A DNA stretch of 64,000 nucleotides from Triatoma infestans (GCA_011037195.1 JAAEAF010001080.1:124001-188000), one strand, 5' to 3'. Counted from the first letter of the stretch, positions 1 through 11,914 are shown. The notes: generated by a model from the letters alone, not told the origin. Made by a program: numbers and translations.

Positions 1-288
1 GTGTTTAACCAAATGAACTGAAGGACTTTTTCTAGTTATGACCCACTTTTTTTTTATTAAATTCGATTCTGATAAATAAAGCATTTTTCTTTTCATTCAT
101 GAGAAATTCATTTAGTTTATAGCAGTGGCGGCTCGTGACTTCGATATGTGGGGGTTCAACTTTTTTTTTTTAAATACATTACCTATCATAATTAGTAGCT
201 TGGCTAATTAAAAATCACGAAGTAAGCCAGGAGCCAAGTAAAAACTTGCATCCCTCTCCTACATTAAATATGTTAAATTAAGAATAAA

Positions 289-481
289 TCTATTAGCTCA
301 GTGGATAGTGCATTGGACTCCCACGCGGAGGACTCGGGTTCGAATCCAGCTGTGCTGCCCTTAGGTTTTTCTTCCTAGGAGCTCTTACAGCACACTGTCC
401 GGTGATGGGCAGTGTTGTCTGTAACGAGAGAACACCATCCGGAGGCCGGCAGTGCACTGAGAAGGCTCAGGCGGCAATGAC
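289..481 (+). repeat. tRNA-derived SINE, nested in hAT element
   Basis: Has a tRNA-like head with A-box-like TAGCTCAGTGGATA and B-box GGTTCGAATCC, followed by a body shared with the other SINEs in the window (ttcttcctaggag, gtgcactgagaagg). It is not a tRNA gene: no cloverleaf 3' half or CCA-side stem follows. It lies inside the 123-1334 hAT element. Confidence 0.85.
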
Positions 482-489
482 CATTACTC

Positions 490-925
490 AGTTCTCAAAA
501 TTATAATTGACAAATTTTATAGGTTGTGTACCAAATTTAATGAAATTCTTCGAAAACTGAAAAAAATGTTCAGTAAAAGCGCACTTCCGGTTTACTATTT
601 TCTTGAAACTCAGAATTTTGGCCATCTATTTATTTCTAATTAATTTTGTTTGGATGATAGAATTGTATAATCAAATATGAGAGCACTTTAGAGAATAACA
701 TAACCCCTTCCCTCCCCTAAAAGTGCCCTTAAATGAATTATACCAGACAAATGTTTCAAATAAAAGTTACAGATCTTTGTATGTTTAGTTTATGTAAGAA
801 GATTCAAGAAAATTATCGGAGCAATTTTTGAGAAAATGGCGAAAAAGTGAAAAAATCATTTAGTAAAGTGCTAAAGTAAACGCACTTCCGGTTATCCGAT
901 TTTTTTCTATCCGATGTATATATAC
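490..925 (+). repeat. CCGG-box family copy inside hAT element
   Basis: Carries two CACTTCCGGTT boxes (near 582 and 882). It is closely similar to the copy at 46971-47660, sharing cacttTagaga, aaagtgccctTaaatgaatt and neighbouring runs, which marks a subfamily. The terminal parts are missing. Confidence 0.75.
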
Positions 926-1342
926 TAAATTCTCCAGCGCGACTCCCAACTGTGAACCCCCTGCTTCCTACTTTTTTATACATCTCCTGATACACATGCA
1001 ATTCAGTAAGTGTACATATTAAAGGAGCTCCTATACTGATATACGTTCCTATTCTTTTATGTCTGACTCTCCGATTGTACTACTGATCTTTTTCATTAAT
1101 ACTTTATAGATTACACAATTTTTGTACAATTTATACTTATAGTATATACAATTTTTGGTGTGACTTATGTTCCTAACTAATATAAAAATGAAAATATTTT
1201 TTTGAAATTGAAATATGAAAGAAAATAAAATCAAATAAGAAAATTTTGCTACTTTTTTATTTAATTTTTTACTTTTTTTCTTCAAATAGTTGGGGGTTCA
1301 GTCGCGCAATCGCGAATACCAGTAGCCGCCACTGGTTTATAG

Positions 1343-2155
1343 TAATTATTAATTAAATATAACTTTATTTTCTATTATTTTAAATTTATAAATACATATT
1401 TTCCAGGGCTCCTGGAATAGGGATATTATTTTGTATTTAGAGTGATGTTTAATTGTGTTTATGGAATTTTCTTTTTAATAAATCATTATTTATTTGCATT
1501 TATATTTCATCCTTGATATATTAATTTTGACCACAGATAGCAGCACGGCCGATTCACGCTACTACAGTTGCTACGGTTCGCTGTTGCCATTCGGTAAGTG
1601 ATAGTAATTTCAAATTTCGGTTTTTAATTTTATATTAATTTTTTTAATTCATGCTTGATTTTCAACAGCGTGACACCCACTTTTCCTTTTTATTTGTTTT
1701 GCTTTCTGTCATTTATGTAACTTTTTTTGCTATTTAATTTATTTTCAGCAGCTAATCATCTTATTAATTAATTTTGGAAAAACTTCCTAATCAGCCCATC
1801 TCCAGGTTAGCCGTGTATTAAATATAGCAAATGTAGAGTAACAACATCTGAGTGTTTATATTTTAAGATTGATAACTGAGCGATCTCTAGAAACTTCTCT
1901 CAATGAATAAACAATTGTTAAATAAATCTGTGGAAATTTGAAGATTGTATATTGGAATATTTTAAAGTTTCCTCCCTCCTAGCAAAGTTATAATAAAAAA
2001 TAAATAAATAAAAACAACTAAAATAAAGAAAGCAATAATAATAACGAAGTTTAGACAATTATAATAATAATTGTACAATAATTCAGAGTATCTTGCATGA
2101 GGGCCATTGACTAGCTACTTCTTCAGATTGACTTCCCTGTGAGAATTCCAGCATA
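1343..2155. other. Unassigned intergenic/intronic sequence with exon-like stretch
   Basis: Mostly AT-rich. The segment 1537-1593 is GC-richer, preceded by an acceptor-like ACCACAG and followed by a strong GTAAGT donor on the plus strand, open for 19 codons. A second bracketed segment (1749-1805) contains a stop. No homology recognised. Confidence 0.25.
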
Positions 2156-2359
2156 ATGGACACGAACAGTTGCATTGACAACCCAACACACCCACCAAAT
2201 CAAAAATTTGCAGCAAGTTGGTTTGGTGTACCAAGTGTACAAGTGTATTGCAACTCACAATATACTTCAGTCATTCCAGAAGATGAAATATACTCCTGCA
2301 AGCAGCTCTGGCCCTTTTCAAGCTATGTAAATGTGACTGATATCCCTTCTGTAATTTAA
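2156..2359 (+). CDS. Small open frame of unknown origin, antisense to the receptor gene
   Basis: 67 codons starting MDTNSCIDNP and ending DIPSVI. Composition is protein-like (four Cys, three Trp/Phe-rich patches) and the stretch is less AT-rich than its surroundings. No family recognised. It overlaps nothing, but lies immediately downstream of receptor exon 5 on the other strand. It could be a single exon, a decayed transposon fragment or chance. Confidence 0.2.
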   Translation: MDTNSCIDNPTHPPNQKFAASWFGVPSVQVYCNSQYTSVIPEDEIYSCKQLWPFSSYVNVTDIPSVI

Positions 2360-2394
2360 ATTAACTGATTATAATAATCACTGAGAATACTTAC

Positions 2395-2606
2395 CATCTT
2401 TACAGGGAACACAAGTAGACTTTGTCGTTTTCTCCAAACCAGTAGGACAGTCTTGTATACAAGTTCCATTCCAAATAAACCATTCCTGCGGCTTACTCCA
2501 TACCTTATCGTCTTGACCTTTCTTCCTTTCTATTGCGATACGATAAGTTGAATTTGGATTCCTGCATTCTGCTTCGGTTACACAATAATGGTTTTCAAAA
2601 GCATAT
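2395..2606 (-). CDS. InR: Insulin/IGF receptor family, coding exon 5 (end of cysteine-rich region)
   Basis: 212 bp: one base completing the codon from exon 4 (AC plus A, Thr), 70 codons, one trailing base (phase 1). Reads YAFENHYCVTEAEC, then EWFIWNGTCIQDCPTG and STCVPCKD, corresponding to the family pattern W.C...C...(x)n NgxCi.eCPsGy......C.pC before the L2 domain. The acceptor is TTCTTACAG and the donor GTAAGT. Two NxT/S sites (NST, NGT) are consistent with an extracellular, glycosylated domain. No L2-encoding exon could be recognised between base 1 and 2394, so the gene continues past the left edge. Confidence 0.92.
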
Positions 2607-3053
2607 CTGTAAGAATTAGAAATATAACAATAAGTTACATGAAGGGTCTTATGGACTTTGTCCATAATGTAAGTAGAATATTGAAGTAATTTTTTTATTA
2701 GAGAGTTCAGTATTGTCTGCAAGAATGCTTCATTAAATGAGATTACACACAATAGATTACTATCGAAAGTTGTTTCTTTTATATTAGTAAATATTTTGTA
2801 GACAATATAATATTTTAGATAAAATTCAAATTCTTTGTTTAAGATCCTATAATATCTCCTTTTTAAAATTAATATTCTCAACACTTTGTAAATCTCAATA
2901 TACCAAAATAATGTTTAATTTCTCTCTTTACACCAAAAACTATACCTCTTTTATTCTTTTATTTTCATATAACCCTTTGAAAGATTATCCTTTGTTTATT
3001 TATGATTGATTCAATTAATCGACTAATCTATCACTAGAAAATCAATTACTTAC

Positions 3054-3199
3054 GTGTTGGGTGGGCAAGATTTCAAACATCCACCATCATGATCGAACCG
3101 CCTACAAGCTTTACACTTGTACGGACCCAGACCGGCACATCCTCCCACACATTCATCGTCACAAGGCTCACCAGAGGGAGTCACCCAATTTTTAATTTC
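3054..3199 (-). CDS. InR: Insulin/IGF receptor family, coding exon 4 (furin-like cysteine-rich region)
   Basis: 146 bp, 48 codons plus two bases. It encodes a cysteine ladder: EPCDDECVGGC, YKCKACRRF, GGCLKSCPP. This matches the family segment CxxEClgnC...kCxaCrnf..dgxCvxtCPp. The acceptor is AATCTAG (phase 0) and the donor GTAAGT (phase 2). The first 12 residues (EIKNWVTPSGE) hold none of the cysteines that normally occupy this place (the VC, IC and GC positions of vertebrate receptors). Either the acceptor is wrong, a small exon is missed between 3200 and 3954, or the receptor is a shortened variant. Confidence 0.87.
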
Positions 3200-3954
3200 C
3201 TAGATTTACAATATAACAAACGTTATACATTAATTAAATAAAATTCAATTAGTTTATTAAAAATAAATCCAAATTTTTCGCACTGATAAATTCATTACTT
3301 TGAATACATTTAATCAGACTGTAATATTTCAAAAACTGAAAGTAGTTGATAAAATTGTAATGGAGAAGTTGCTGTTCAGGACAAAAACTTTCCTTATTTA
3401 GGCAAAAGTGACATAATAACCCTAACCCCAATCTTTAATCACTAGATCACTTTTGCTTGCTAAATTAAATACAGTTTCAAAATAAATAAATTTAAAAAAA
3501 TAATAAGATAAAAGAGTCATCATTTTTCGAGAAAATAAAAACAATTGATAAAGTGGGAGAAAAAACAGTAAAGTAGATTTCGAGTTGCTAGATTTTTACC
3601 GAAATCTTACTATCGGATGGGATGGTAGTATTTTACAGAATATGAACTTTAGGTAAGTAACGGCGATTGTTACTCTTAGTAAAGCATTTATTTACAATAA
3701 AAAAAAAATCTTAGCTTCCATACAAATTTCACAAAATACAAAACTAATATCCAAGAAATTGAAATAGAATGAAAGCGAAATGTGATTATAGACTACAAAT
3801 TAGCCAATAATACAGTAGATAGCGTGGTGTTAGCCAGACGAGTTCTTCAACCGGCTGTCATAGGAGACACTTGCAGTTGTATTGTACAATCTGTAGAAAT
3901 TAATTAAAACTTTCATAATTGTAATCTATATAAATTTACAAAACAAAAACTTAC

Positions 3955-4100
3955 CTGACACTGTTTTCTTGACCAGCACAGATTATTCCTACAAGTACAT
4001 CCTGGACATTCTGGGTCAGTGATTGGCGAATTCCCTATTATAAAATGATCACCACCAGGTGCAATTTGATCCCAGTCTATAGTTTCTGCATAACATAGTT
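3955..4100 (-). CDS. InR: Insulin/IGF receptor family, coding exon 3 (L1 end, start of cysteine-rich region)
   Basis: 146 bp: two bases completing the split codon, then 48 codons. It starts LCYAETIDWDQI, the hallmark end of L1, then FIIGN, and enters the cysteine-rich region with PECPGCTC, NNLCW and QCQ. The acceptor is TATGCGCAG and the donor GTAAGT, leaving phase 0. The segment between the first cysteine pair and the CW motif is clearly shorter than in vertebrate and fly receptors. About 37.8 kb of intron separates it from exon 2. Confidence 0.9.
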
Positions 4101-4314
4101 CTGCGCATAGAAAATAATAATATTAATGAATCAAACATTTCTTTTCCAAATAATAAATACCTTGAATTGCATAAAAAAAAAATTAAAAAAATTTATAATT
4201 TAATAGAACTTTGAGAATGAACATAATTTTACTGCCAACAGAGTAAACTCAAGAAAAGAACACATCTGTTTTTGCTGTAAATAAAAATACTGCATGCGAG
4301 ACATCAATTTCAAG

Positions 4315-4945
4315 ATAAAACTTAAAACACCACACCACTTTCTCTTACTGCAATTTTCACAATTTTAATTGGCAAATTTCCTCAAACTTGGAATTTTTAC
4401 TAAATATTTAATTGTCTTCAATATTATGTGTTGGGTGAACCTATACTACAATGAAATAGCACATTTATAGGGGAATGTGACGTCACAGCTCCAGCTGGAA
4501 CCGTGACCGTCTAGAAGCATTTTCTAGTATGATAACAGTTTCCGTGCTAAAGCCCTTTACAGTTCAATCCTTTTGAAGAAAATTAAATAACTCTGTAAAA
4601 TCAATTTTCTCCGAAAAATCTTTCACATAAAAAGTTATAGGCCTACATATGTTTCAAATCTACACAACTTTAAAGAAAATAGATGGAACCAATTTCGAAA
4701 AAACATAAAACCGTGTAAAACCTCTGTAATAAAATAGTATTCCCGGTTCAAGAGATTTTGACGATACCTTCCTTTCCAATTCCCGCAAGATAGAAAAACA
4801 AGGGAATATAATGTTTGAGCTTCTTGTAATTTTTCATTTTCAAGTTACATACTATCAAAACAGTGAAAACTCTGGAACGAACTGAACAATCTGAAACGAT
4901 TGCAATATTTCCACTTCCAAGCAGAGAAAGAAACTAAAAATGAAA
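4315..4945 (+). repeat. CCGG-box family copy, diverged
   Basis: Starts with the family's start motif (cacaccactttctcttact) and runs through recognisable internal blocks (catAaaaagttatag, tagatggaaccaatttcg, tattcccggtt) to a degraded end near 4945. Confidence 0.65.
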
Positions 4946-5364
4946 TAAAGAATTTTTTCAAATCAAAAAACCTCTCTGGTTGCGACAGTCAGGAAACATG
5001 GCGATGGGAATCGCACAAAAAATCGCTGATTGATAAATCTGGAACTTCTTGGTTGCGCATCTAAGGTTAAGTTTTAAGATTCGTTAGATCAGCTCCCAGA
5101 GCACCCTAAAAAGGAATTTTACAAATGAAGAAAAATTATTAAAAGAGTAAAAGTTTTATGAAATTATTAAAATAAGTTTAAACATTTTCTAAATATTATG
5201 TGTAATTCATCTAGAGATTTGTCAAATAACAGACACAATACTATATTTGTGCTTTAGTGTTTAAATAAATTTATTTATTGCCGTAGGTGTTATTTATATA
5301 TTTAGTTCATTATTATTTAGTTTTCCTATTTATATCACAATCCGACTTGTACACGTGTCAGTTT

Positions 5365-5365
5365 T

Positions 5366-5405
<40 letters not shown>

Positions 5406-5406
5406 G
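5365..5406. repeat. Compound microsatellite (CT)n(TA)n
   Basis: Uninterrupted tctctc followed by tatata runs. Confidence 0.9.
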
Positions 5407-5444
5407 TTTATACGTGTATATTCGACGATTTATTTCAACAGGTG

Positions 5445-5580
5445 CTAAAAATAGTTATAGTTATTTATTTGACAAGTGAGTAAAGTGCCGCTTTTACACA
5501 TTGGAGTTCAGGTTGGTCCACACGAGTGCAAGCGAGTGTGGCAATTGAACGAGATTACTAAAAGAACTTTACTCACGCGT
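5445..5580. repeat. Dispersed repeat, paralogue of 37265-37385
   Basis: Shares ttatttgacaag, gagtaaagtgcc, cttttaca, a variant of ccaacacg...aagcgag and ggcaa.tgaacgag with 37265-37385. Weaker similarity continues to about 5900 and 38000 (ctagagatta block). Family unknown. Confidence 0.6.
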
Positions 5581-6144
5581 TAAATATCATATTTTTTTAA
5601 AACAGGATATAACATGGTAAAAAGGTGAACGGTAATCTTTAAGAGAATGTTGTCCAATGGAAAAAGAAAGTTCACCTTCAGAAATGCTGGGCTCAAGTTA
5701 ACCAGAATTATATTATGTTTTCTGATATTTAATTTAAAATGATTTTAAAACGTTAAAGCAAATGCTTAATTTAAGCATTTATTAAATACGTATATTCTAG
5801 GTATTTCATCTAAACCTTAAACTTTGTTTAACTGAAAGTGTGCATCTGCAATTTTGTGTACATTTAATATCTAGAGATTAAAAATACAATGTTGAAAAAG
5901 AAAAAGTGAGAGGTTCACATTATATTTGTGCAATTCAAAGAAAATCTGTGAAATTCTGTACTATGTAAGCTCAGACTCTTTACTATGTAAAGATGTAAAG
6001 TAATTCTTAGCAAAACTTTTAATGTACTTTGAATACTAATGTGGGTTGTAGTGCCGTATATTCTACTGAAGTGATTGTTTTGATGGAAGTTAGAGTAGCA
6101 GCTCCTGCCTAGTAACTCTCCAAAACTCAACAGCCCCAGAAAAA

Positions 6145-6344
6145 ATGTTGTTTACAAAAAAATTCGTTGAAAATCTTTTTGAGAAACGCTAGAAATATAA
6201 ACAACTTTCAGTAAAATCGCACTTCTGGGGACGAATTTTGATAACCTTAGTGCTATTCGATGCGATGGTGGGTCCTAAACAGATGATTAAGTTTGAGGTT
6301 CTTATAATTTTTTATTTTTTAGTTCTCTCTCTCTCTCACTATCA

Positions 6345-6380
<36 letters not shown>

Positions 6381-6450
6381 AACCATTCGTTGAAACTATT
6401 TTTTTTCGTATTCATGGAAGTAAGAACATGTATTTCAGATGAAAATTCAA
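6145..6450 (+). repeat. CCGG-box family copy with (CA)n tract
   Basis: Contains the second-half blocks (cagtaaaatcgcacttc, gatgcgatggtgg), then an internal (CA)n at 6350-6376 where other copies also have short CA runs, then the block before the end (ttttttcgtattcatgg, catgtatttcagatgaaaa). Confidence 0.7.
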
Positions 6451-6959
6451 TATATACTTTCACAGTTCAATTTATACTTTCAATACTTCCTTTCACAGTA
6501 CTGAATTTGTTATCTTACAGAAAAAGTAAAAATGACAGCAACATTTACATAATTTACAGAATTTTCCTTCAGTACGGAATTTCTCGGAACAGTACTATTA
6601 GTATGAATATAACCTTTAGGCCGCTTTAAATATAGCTAATGGAATACAGCTGAAGGTTACATTTCTGTTTGGCTCTAGGTACATCCAAAACGCATGCGTA
6701 TAATAGCTAGTCATTTCAATGGCAGAAATCACAGTTTTCACGCATGAAATTAACATTAACCTAGCTAAATATGCAAGTTAGAATAATATAGCAGTTTGCA
6801 ACTTGTCAACCTTTCCTCCTTAGCGCCATAGAGGAAATATTGCGAACTTATCAAATTTTGGAAATTACATTTTTAACAGGAATATTTGTGTGTGTGTATG
6901 TTTGGGCTGGTTGGTTAGGATCGCGTAAATGAACAAAATAATCTACAAATAAAAAAACC

Positions 6960-8270
6960 GCAGGTACCTCCAGAGTTATGCTTGTTATACCAATTACATA
7001 CCATCAGAGATGAAATTCCTGTGAAAATCCCTCAACTCAAAGTGCAACTTTACTGATATTTTTCTCTCAGTTTTTCGCAATTTTTTTGGAAAACGATTTC
7101 AAAAATTTTCATAAAACTTGTAACGCATATAAACCTATCACTTTCATTGGAAACTTTAAAGAAAATCATTGGAACCGTTTCCGACAAAATCTCGGAAAAC
7201 TGAAAAAAACATTCGGTTTCAAAAATTTTCGAAAAATGATTTCAGGGCTGTTCCGGAGAGGGTCTTAGATCTTAGGCTGTAATTCATGAATAACTTTGAA
7301 TACGACTGCATCACCTAATAAATGTTAAAAGAACCAAAAATAATTTAGTAAAAACTGCATTCTTAAATTTGTTCGATTATCAGAAATATAAGTGAAGGTA
7401 TTCCTATTAGGAAGAGAGAGCCAGATCGAGCCAGATTTTCGAAATTGAGTGTTCACCGGAAATAAATCGTTTTGGGGTCCCCTGAATATGGAAAAAATGT
7501 TTTTAGCGAATGATCTGTACATTTGTTAATAAAATATCTCAAAAACGAAGTCACAGGAAGCTCAAACATGGTATTCCGTTTACGCACTACCACCCGACAT
7601 GAAAATTTCGGGCAAAATCCATCAACTGGAAGTGTGGCTTTACTGAATGGTTTTTCACTTTTTCGTGATTTTCTCGGAAACGGCTCCAACGATTATCTTT
7701 AAATTCCATATACTATCTACACACACAAATATCTCTCACTTTCATATGAAACATTTACCCGAGAAAATTGATTTTTTGGGAGTTATGGGAGAACATTAGC
7801 GTTATGCTTCCTCTAAAGTACCATTTGAGAATAATGTATAGTTTTTATATAGAATAGAATTCATAGCATACGATTCCGGATCTGAAGAAAATCGGTTAAC
7901 CAAATGTGCGATTTTACAGAATAGATTTTGAGTTTCTTTGGAATTTTCACTAAAACGGTTACAATGATTTTCTGCAAACTCGGCATGCTTGCTACATAGA
8001 TAGAAACATATTATTTATTACATTTTTATGGAAACATTGATTTTAGAAGCATATTGCTGGTCTGTCAGTCAGATTAAATTTAAATTTGCATAAGCTTTGT
8101 TGATTTTGACATAGAGCGCTCCACATAAGACCGCTTTTATCCCCACTCTCATTTTTATGGCGAGCCCAACTAAATACTGTAGGTAACGTTGCAATTTTAT
8201 AGAAACAATTCTTGATTAAATTGTATTAATTAGAGCAAAAGAAAGTCACACCAGATTTTTTTTTAGGCGC
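6960..8270 (-). repeat. CCGG-box family, near full-length copy plus mosaic fragment
   Basis: 7400-8270 is a nearly complete minus-strand unit, from ttcaccggaaata near 7452 to caccagattttttttt near 8255; it contains the blocks aagcgttatgcttcctc and ctaaagtaccat. 6960-7270 is a rearranged mosaic of the same family in which plus- and minus-oriented blocks are joined (caactcaaagtgcaactttac beside ttaaagaaaatcattggaac). Confidence 0.75.
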
Positions 8271-8703
8271 TGAAACTCCTAGTTCATTAGCGCTCCACCT
8301 ATGATATATTAATTCGTAAATAAAACTGCATTAATGAGGTAATATTCGAATGTTATGAGACCTACAGGAAATTTAAAAGACAGTAGATGTGTGTGGTACA
8401 TTTTCTATATGGGGTGTACAGGATGTGCAAAATGGAGGAGAAACATGTACGTGAGTGTGGAAGTATTGGAATGTGAAGTGAACCACTAGTTACCGCTAAC
8501 CGTGGTGTCCTTGGTGGGAATCTCACCGAGCTGGAAGATTTGCAGCGCTGCTACAGATACACCGCTCGCTCTACTTTCACAACACTTCTTATATTTTATA
8601 ATATACTGCAGTAAATAAGGCGCATCACATTGTGATTATACCAATAATAGAATAAACTGTTCAGCGACTCTGTTCATATTATAAATTTTATATATTCATT
8701 ATA
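8271..8703. other. Mostly single-copy-looking sequence
   Basis: No recognised repeat. 8460-8600 is GC-richer (ctcaccgagctggaagattt, gctgctacagatacaccgct) and open for about 48 codons on the plus strand, without homology I can name. Confidence 0.2.
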
Positions 8704-8860
8704 CAGTGTACTCTCGATTATCCGGGTGGGAATTATACAGTCTGTGGATTATCCGTGCTTGAAATAGATTATGTAATTTCAATTTTTTTAAATTTATTTC
8801 TAATTTTTTAATAAAAATGCTATTTTGACAAAACATATATTCTTGATACAAGTCCATCGG
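8704..8860. mobile_element. pogo/Tigger-like transposon end
   Basis: CAGTGTACTCTCGATTATCC followed by a second ggattatccg resembles the terminal repeat of pogo-like Tc1/mariner elements. No matching right end was found in the window. Confidence 0.4.
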
Positions 8861-9336
8861 AGAATATGTTTCGACAATTTACGAGACTAGCTGCTTATCT
8901 CTTCGTCATTGGCCGAATTCCGCTGATAAAATACTGTGCGAATCTACTGCTCTTGGACTTCTACAAGAAAGATGGTGGACCTTGAGACAATTTAACTACT
9001 TTGGCCGAAGATACAAATACAACAAAAACTGTCAGAATAAGAATTTGTGATGGCTTATTACGATATCAATACTTGTTTATTAACGCGACAGACGGCACCA
9101 CCCGTATTTACTTCTGTGCAACTAACAAGTCTTTACCGCTGTGGCTTGGTCATAACCTTGGGAAACAAGCCACGCCCAAATTTCCTCCAATAGGATTCAT
9201 ATTTAATAAGAGTCTGAGACGAATTCCACTTCGTTTCACCAGTTTACCAGGTTTGTCATTATTGTAAAATCAACCAGTGTGGTGCATGATATAAACATTT
9301 AGTTGAAGTCATCTCTCTACCGAATTGATTGATAGA

Positions 9337-9405
9337 CTTATTCTGACGACGGATGAGAATCAGAAACCAGTCAGAACCAAAATGAAGGATGCTATGACGG
9401 ATACA
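9337..9405 (+). ncRNA. Hammerhead-like motif, family 2
   Basis: CTGACGA core, short imperfect stem II, then GAAACCAGTC and the shared downstream block atgctatgacggata. The same layout and block occur at 55343-55415 and on the minus strand at 42323-42382. Stem II is poorly paired here, so catalysis is doubtful. Confidence 0.4.
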
Positions 9406-10179
9406 GTAATAGATTTTGTAAAATTAGTTCATCATTGTAAAATAATTAACGCTTCTGCAATCTCGCTAAATCAGCTACACCATTTTCTCTCATAGCTGCC
9501 AATTCCCCATTCTGATCTTACTATAACCCCAAATTTTGTCCTTTAGCGTACATTTTTAAAGTCCAGTATTTAATTACAATTCATTACAAACTAGTATCTT
9601 AGATATATATTAATCCTCGTATTTCCTGCTTCTGATTAACCAAATAACCTTCTACAAGTTGATAAGGTAGCACGGCTTATTGTATATATAGCTGTTTATA
9701 CAATAATCTAATGGCATTGTATTTGTAGATATGGTCTTAATGTGATAGCCAGTTGTCATATGATATAAAAGACATATAAAGTGAGTACTATCAATGCTCA
9801 ATGTCAATGTACCGACATGACCTTCCCAGGTGACCTCCCTTCTTCCACCAACAAAAACTATTTTCATATAATTGAATTCTATTTGTACTGAATGAATAAT
9901 TTTTTATTCTGTTTGAATTATTTATGAATGATTAAATTTTTTATTGTTTCATTTGCTATATCACAACGGTAAGGTTCGTTGTCAATTTTACCTGCATTTA
10001 TATTTTTTTTAGACAGTGACTGGGGAGAAACTATAGATCTTGAAATTAGATCGTTCAGCTACACTAAAGAGGGCGGCAGATCTTTAAATGTAGATCACTT
10101 TTTGCATCCCCAGGGTGATAATATTGGCACGAAACTGAAGTTTCCTAGGATTGTGTGTGTAATGAGTTTTCATTAAAAG
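9406..10179. other. No recognised feature
   Basis: AT-rich sequence with short chance frames. 10010-10140 (tagatcgttcagc, ggcggcagatct) is less AT-rich but unrecognised. Confidence 0.2.
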
Positions 10180-11017
10180 TCTGGTGTGAAACACTCAAAC
10201 GACGTTCTCTTACTCCTGTTAGTACAATTACACACAAATGACAAATTTTCTTATACTCAAATTTTACATATTTATACCAAACATAAATGCAGGAGTGGTA
10301 GGGGGATAAGTACCTATCTACAAAGCATGGCAGGTAGAGATGATTATGTATGCTGTCCACTAGAGCTACCAAAAACACTGAACCAACTTCTTATAACATT
10401 TGAAACTGAAACGCCAAAAATTCAGCGCAAAGTCAATTTAGATGGAAAAATGTTTCAAATAAAAGTGAAGGTGTTTATGTGTACCGATTGTATAGAAGTT
10501 TAAAGAAAATCGTTGGAGCCATGTGCGAGAAAATCAGGAAAAAATAAAAACTGCACTGCGACCTGAAAGTCTATTATGCCCCGCGAAGCCTTCTCAGTGC
10601 ACTAGCGGCTTCCGAACAGCGTTCTCTAGCTACAGACAATACTGCCCATCATGGGACAGTGACCTGTTAGAGAGAGGCTGCTAAGAAGAGAAAAACTAAG
10701 AACTGCTGCGTTCGAATCTGGGACTTCTGCTGCGTAGAGTCCAGCGCGCTACCAACACCTGAGCTGGCAATCCCTCCCTCGTTGGTGGAGCTTATCCGAA
10801 TTACCGAGTTTGCACTTTATACGATGTTCCGTTCATAAGTTATATTGACCAATTCACGCACACGTACACGCACAGAGAGAGAGATAGAGAAAGAAACCAA
10901 TGTCGGACTCCATTTCGGGAACCACTCTTCGGACAGATGGGACCTCAAAACGTATATTTTTGATACAAACTCGGTATCAACAATTTGTCACGATTATCAC
11001 GGAGTAAGAGAAAGTAA
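10180..11017 (+). repeat. CCGG-box family copy interrupted by a SINE
   Basis: Begins gtctggtgtgaaacactc with acgttctcttact and ends cggagtaagagaaagtaaaa. The interior is split by the minus-strand SINE at 10577-10780. After the SINE the copy resumes and continues through (AC) and (GA) tracts to its end block (gacctcaaaacgtatatttt). Confidence 0.75.
10577..10780 (-). repeat. tRNA-derived SINE inserted in CCGG-box copy
   Basis: Minus-strand copy with A-box-like CCAGCTCAGGTGTTGG and B-box GATTCGAACGC, followed by the SINE body. Diverged in the B-box. Confidence 0.8.
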
Positions 11018-11914
11018 AATATATTAATATATATTATTTTTTTTTTGTATTAGCTTCTAGGCTATTAAAAATATATTCACAATAATCAGTGTATGAGAAA
11101 CTAGTATTACTATTTACAGTTATATTTACAGTATAAAGATGGTGTTGACAATAACAATCATTCCTTTATCATATGATTGCTGTTTGTTGAGATACCGTAT
11201 CTGTAATTTCGTTATTTTTCTACAAATGTTATCATATAAAATTTGATATAATATCCTTCCTAGCTGTGAACTACAGAAATAAATCTTTCCCTCCTTTCTT
11301 CTTCTTGCAGAATATATACAAACCAGATCAGGATGTCTTCAACCATTCCGTATCTCATAAACTGTTGAACAGATTGTCCCAGTTCACACACAGGAAATCA
11401 CCTACATAACTTTCCAAATTCCAAAGCAATATTTTAGTGAGTACTACCACTGTTATTTCCACCCAATATAAATCTGCTTGTCATTTCCTCGTGATGTAAG
11501 TTTCCAGCAGCAATTGACAATTTTCTTTAAATTAATAATGTTTAAATATATTTGATTTATTTTGTATTATTTACCAGGCAGAACCGTGCAATGTATTGAC
11601 GTGGTATTTTAAAGTAAAGCCTACCGTTTCAGCTTCCCTCAGAGTTCCCAAATTTTTTTGGGGAATATTTAAGTGCAGTGAAAATCATTAAGCCGATTTT
11701 GAAAAAAAAAATCTGGTTGGAAAACTGATACGTTTCTTTCTTTTACTGCACTTGTGACAATTCTAATATATTTTCTCCAAACATGGCCTTCTTACTAAAA
11801 CTTTGTTCTTCTTAATATTAATATTAGTGAGTATGTACATCGTGGACCATATGTCAGCACTATACCGACAAAACCCCAAAAATACTGGTTCGTGGCCAGT
11901 CAGAGGAAAGCCCA
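11018..11914. other. No recognised feature
   Basis: AT-rich, with scattered poly-T and poly-A. No coding potential or repeat boundary recognised. Confidence 0.2.

Larger units (their letters stand above)
123..1334. mobile_element. Non-autonomous hAT-type DNA transposon
   Basis: The ends are inverted: left CAGTGGCGGCT, right AGCCGCCACTG. They are flanked by an exact 8-bp duplication gtttatag at 115-122 and 1335-1342. An 8-bp target duplication with CAG ends is characteristic of hAT transposons. No transposase frame is present. The interior carries a SINE (289-481) and a piece of the CCGG-box repeat (490-925), so the original element was shorter. Confidence 0.85.

Noticed and set aside
301..357. 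tRNA-like head with A- and B-box
   Set aside because: Part of a SINE that recurs five times. No acceptor-stem 3' half, and the body continues with SINE sequence.
3249..3431. Cys-containing minus-strand frame considered as the missing receptor exon
   Set aside because: Cysteine spacing does not match the family, and the frame lacks suitable splice sites and phase.
10186..10503. 105-codon plus-strand frame
   Set aside because: Composed of CCGG-box repeat sequence. The same blocks elsewhere carry stops.
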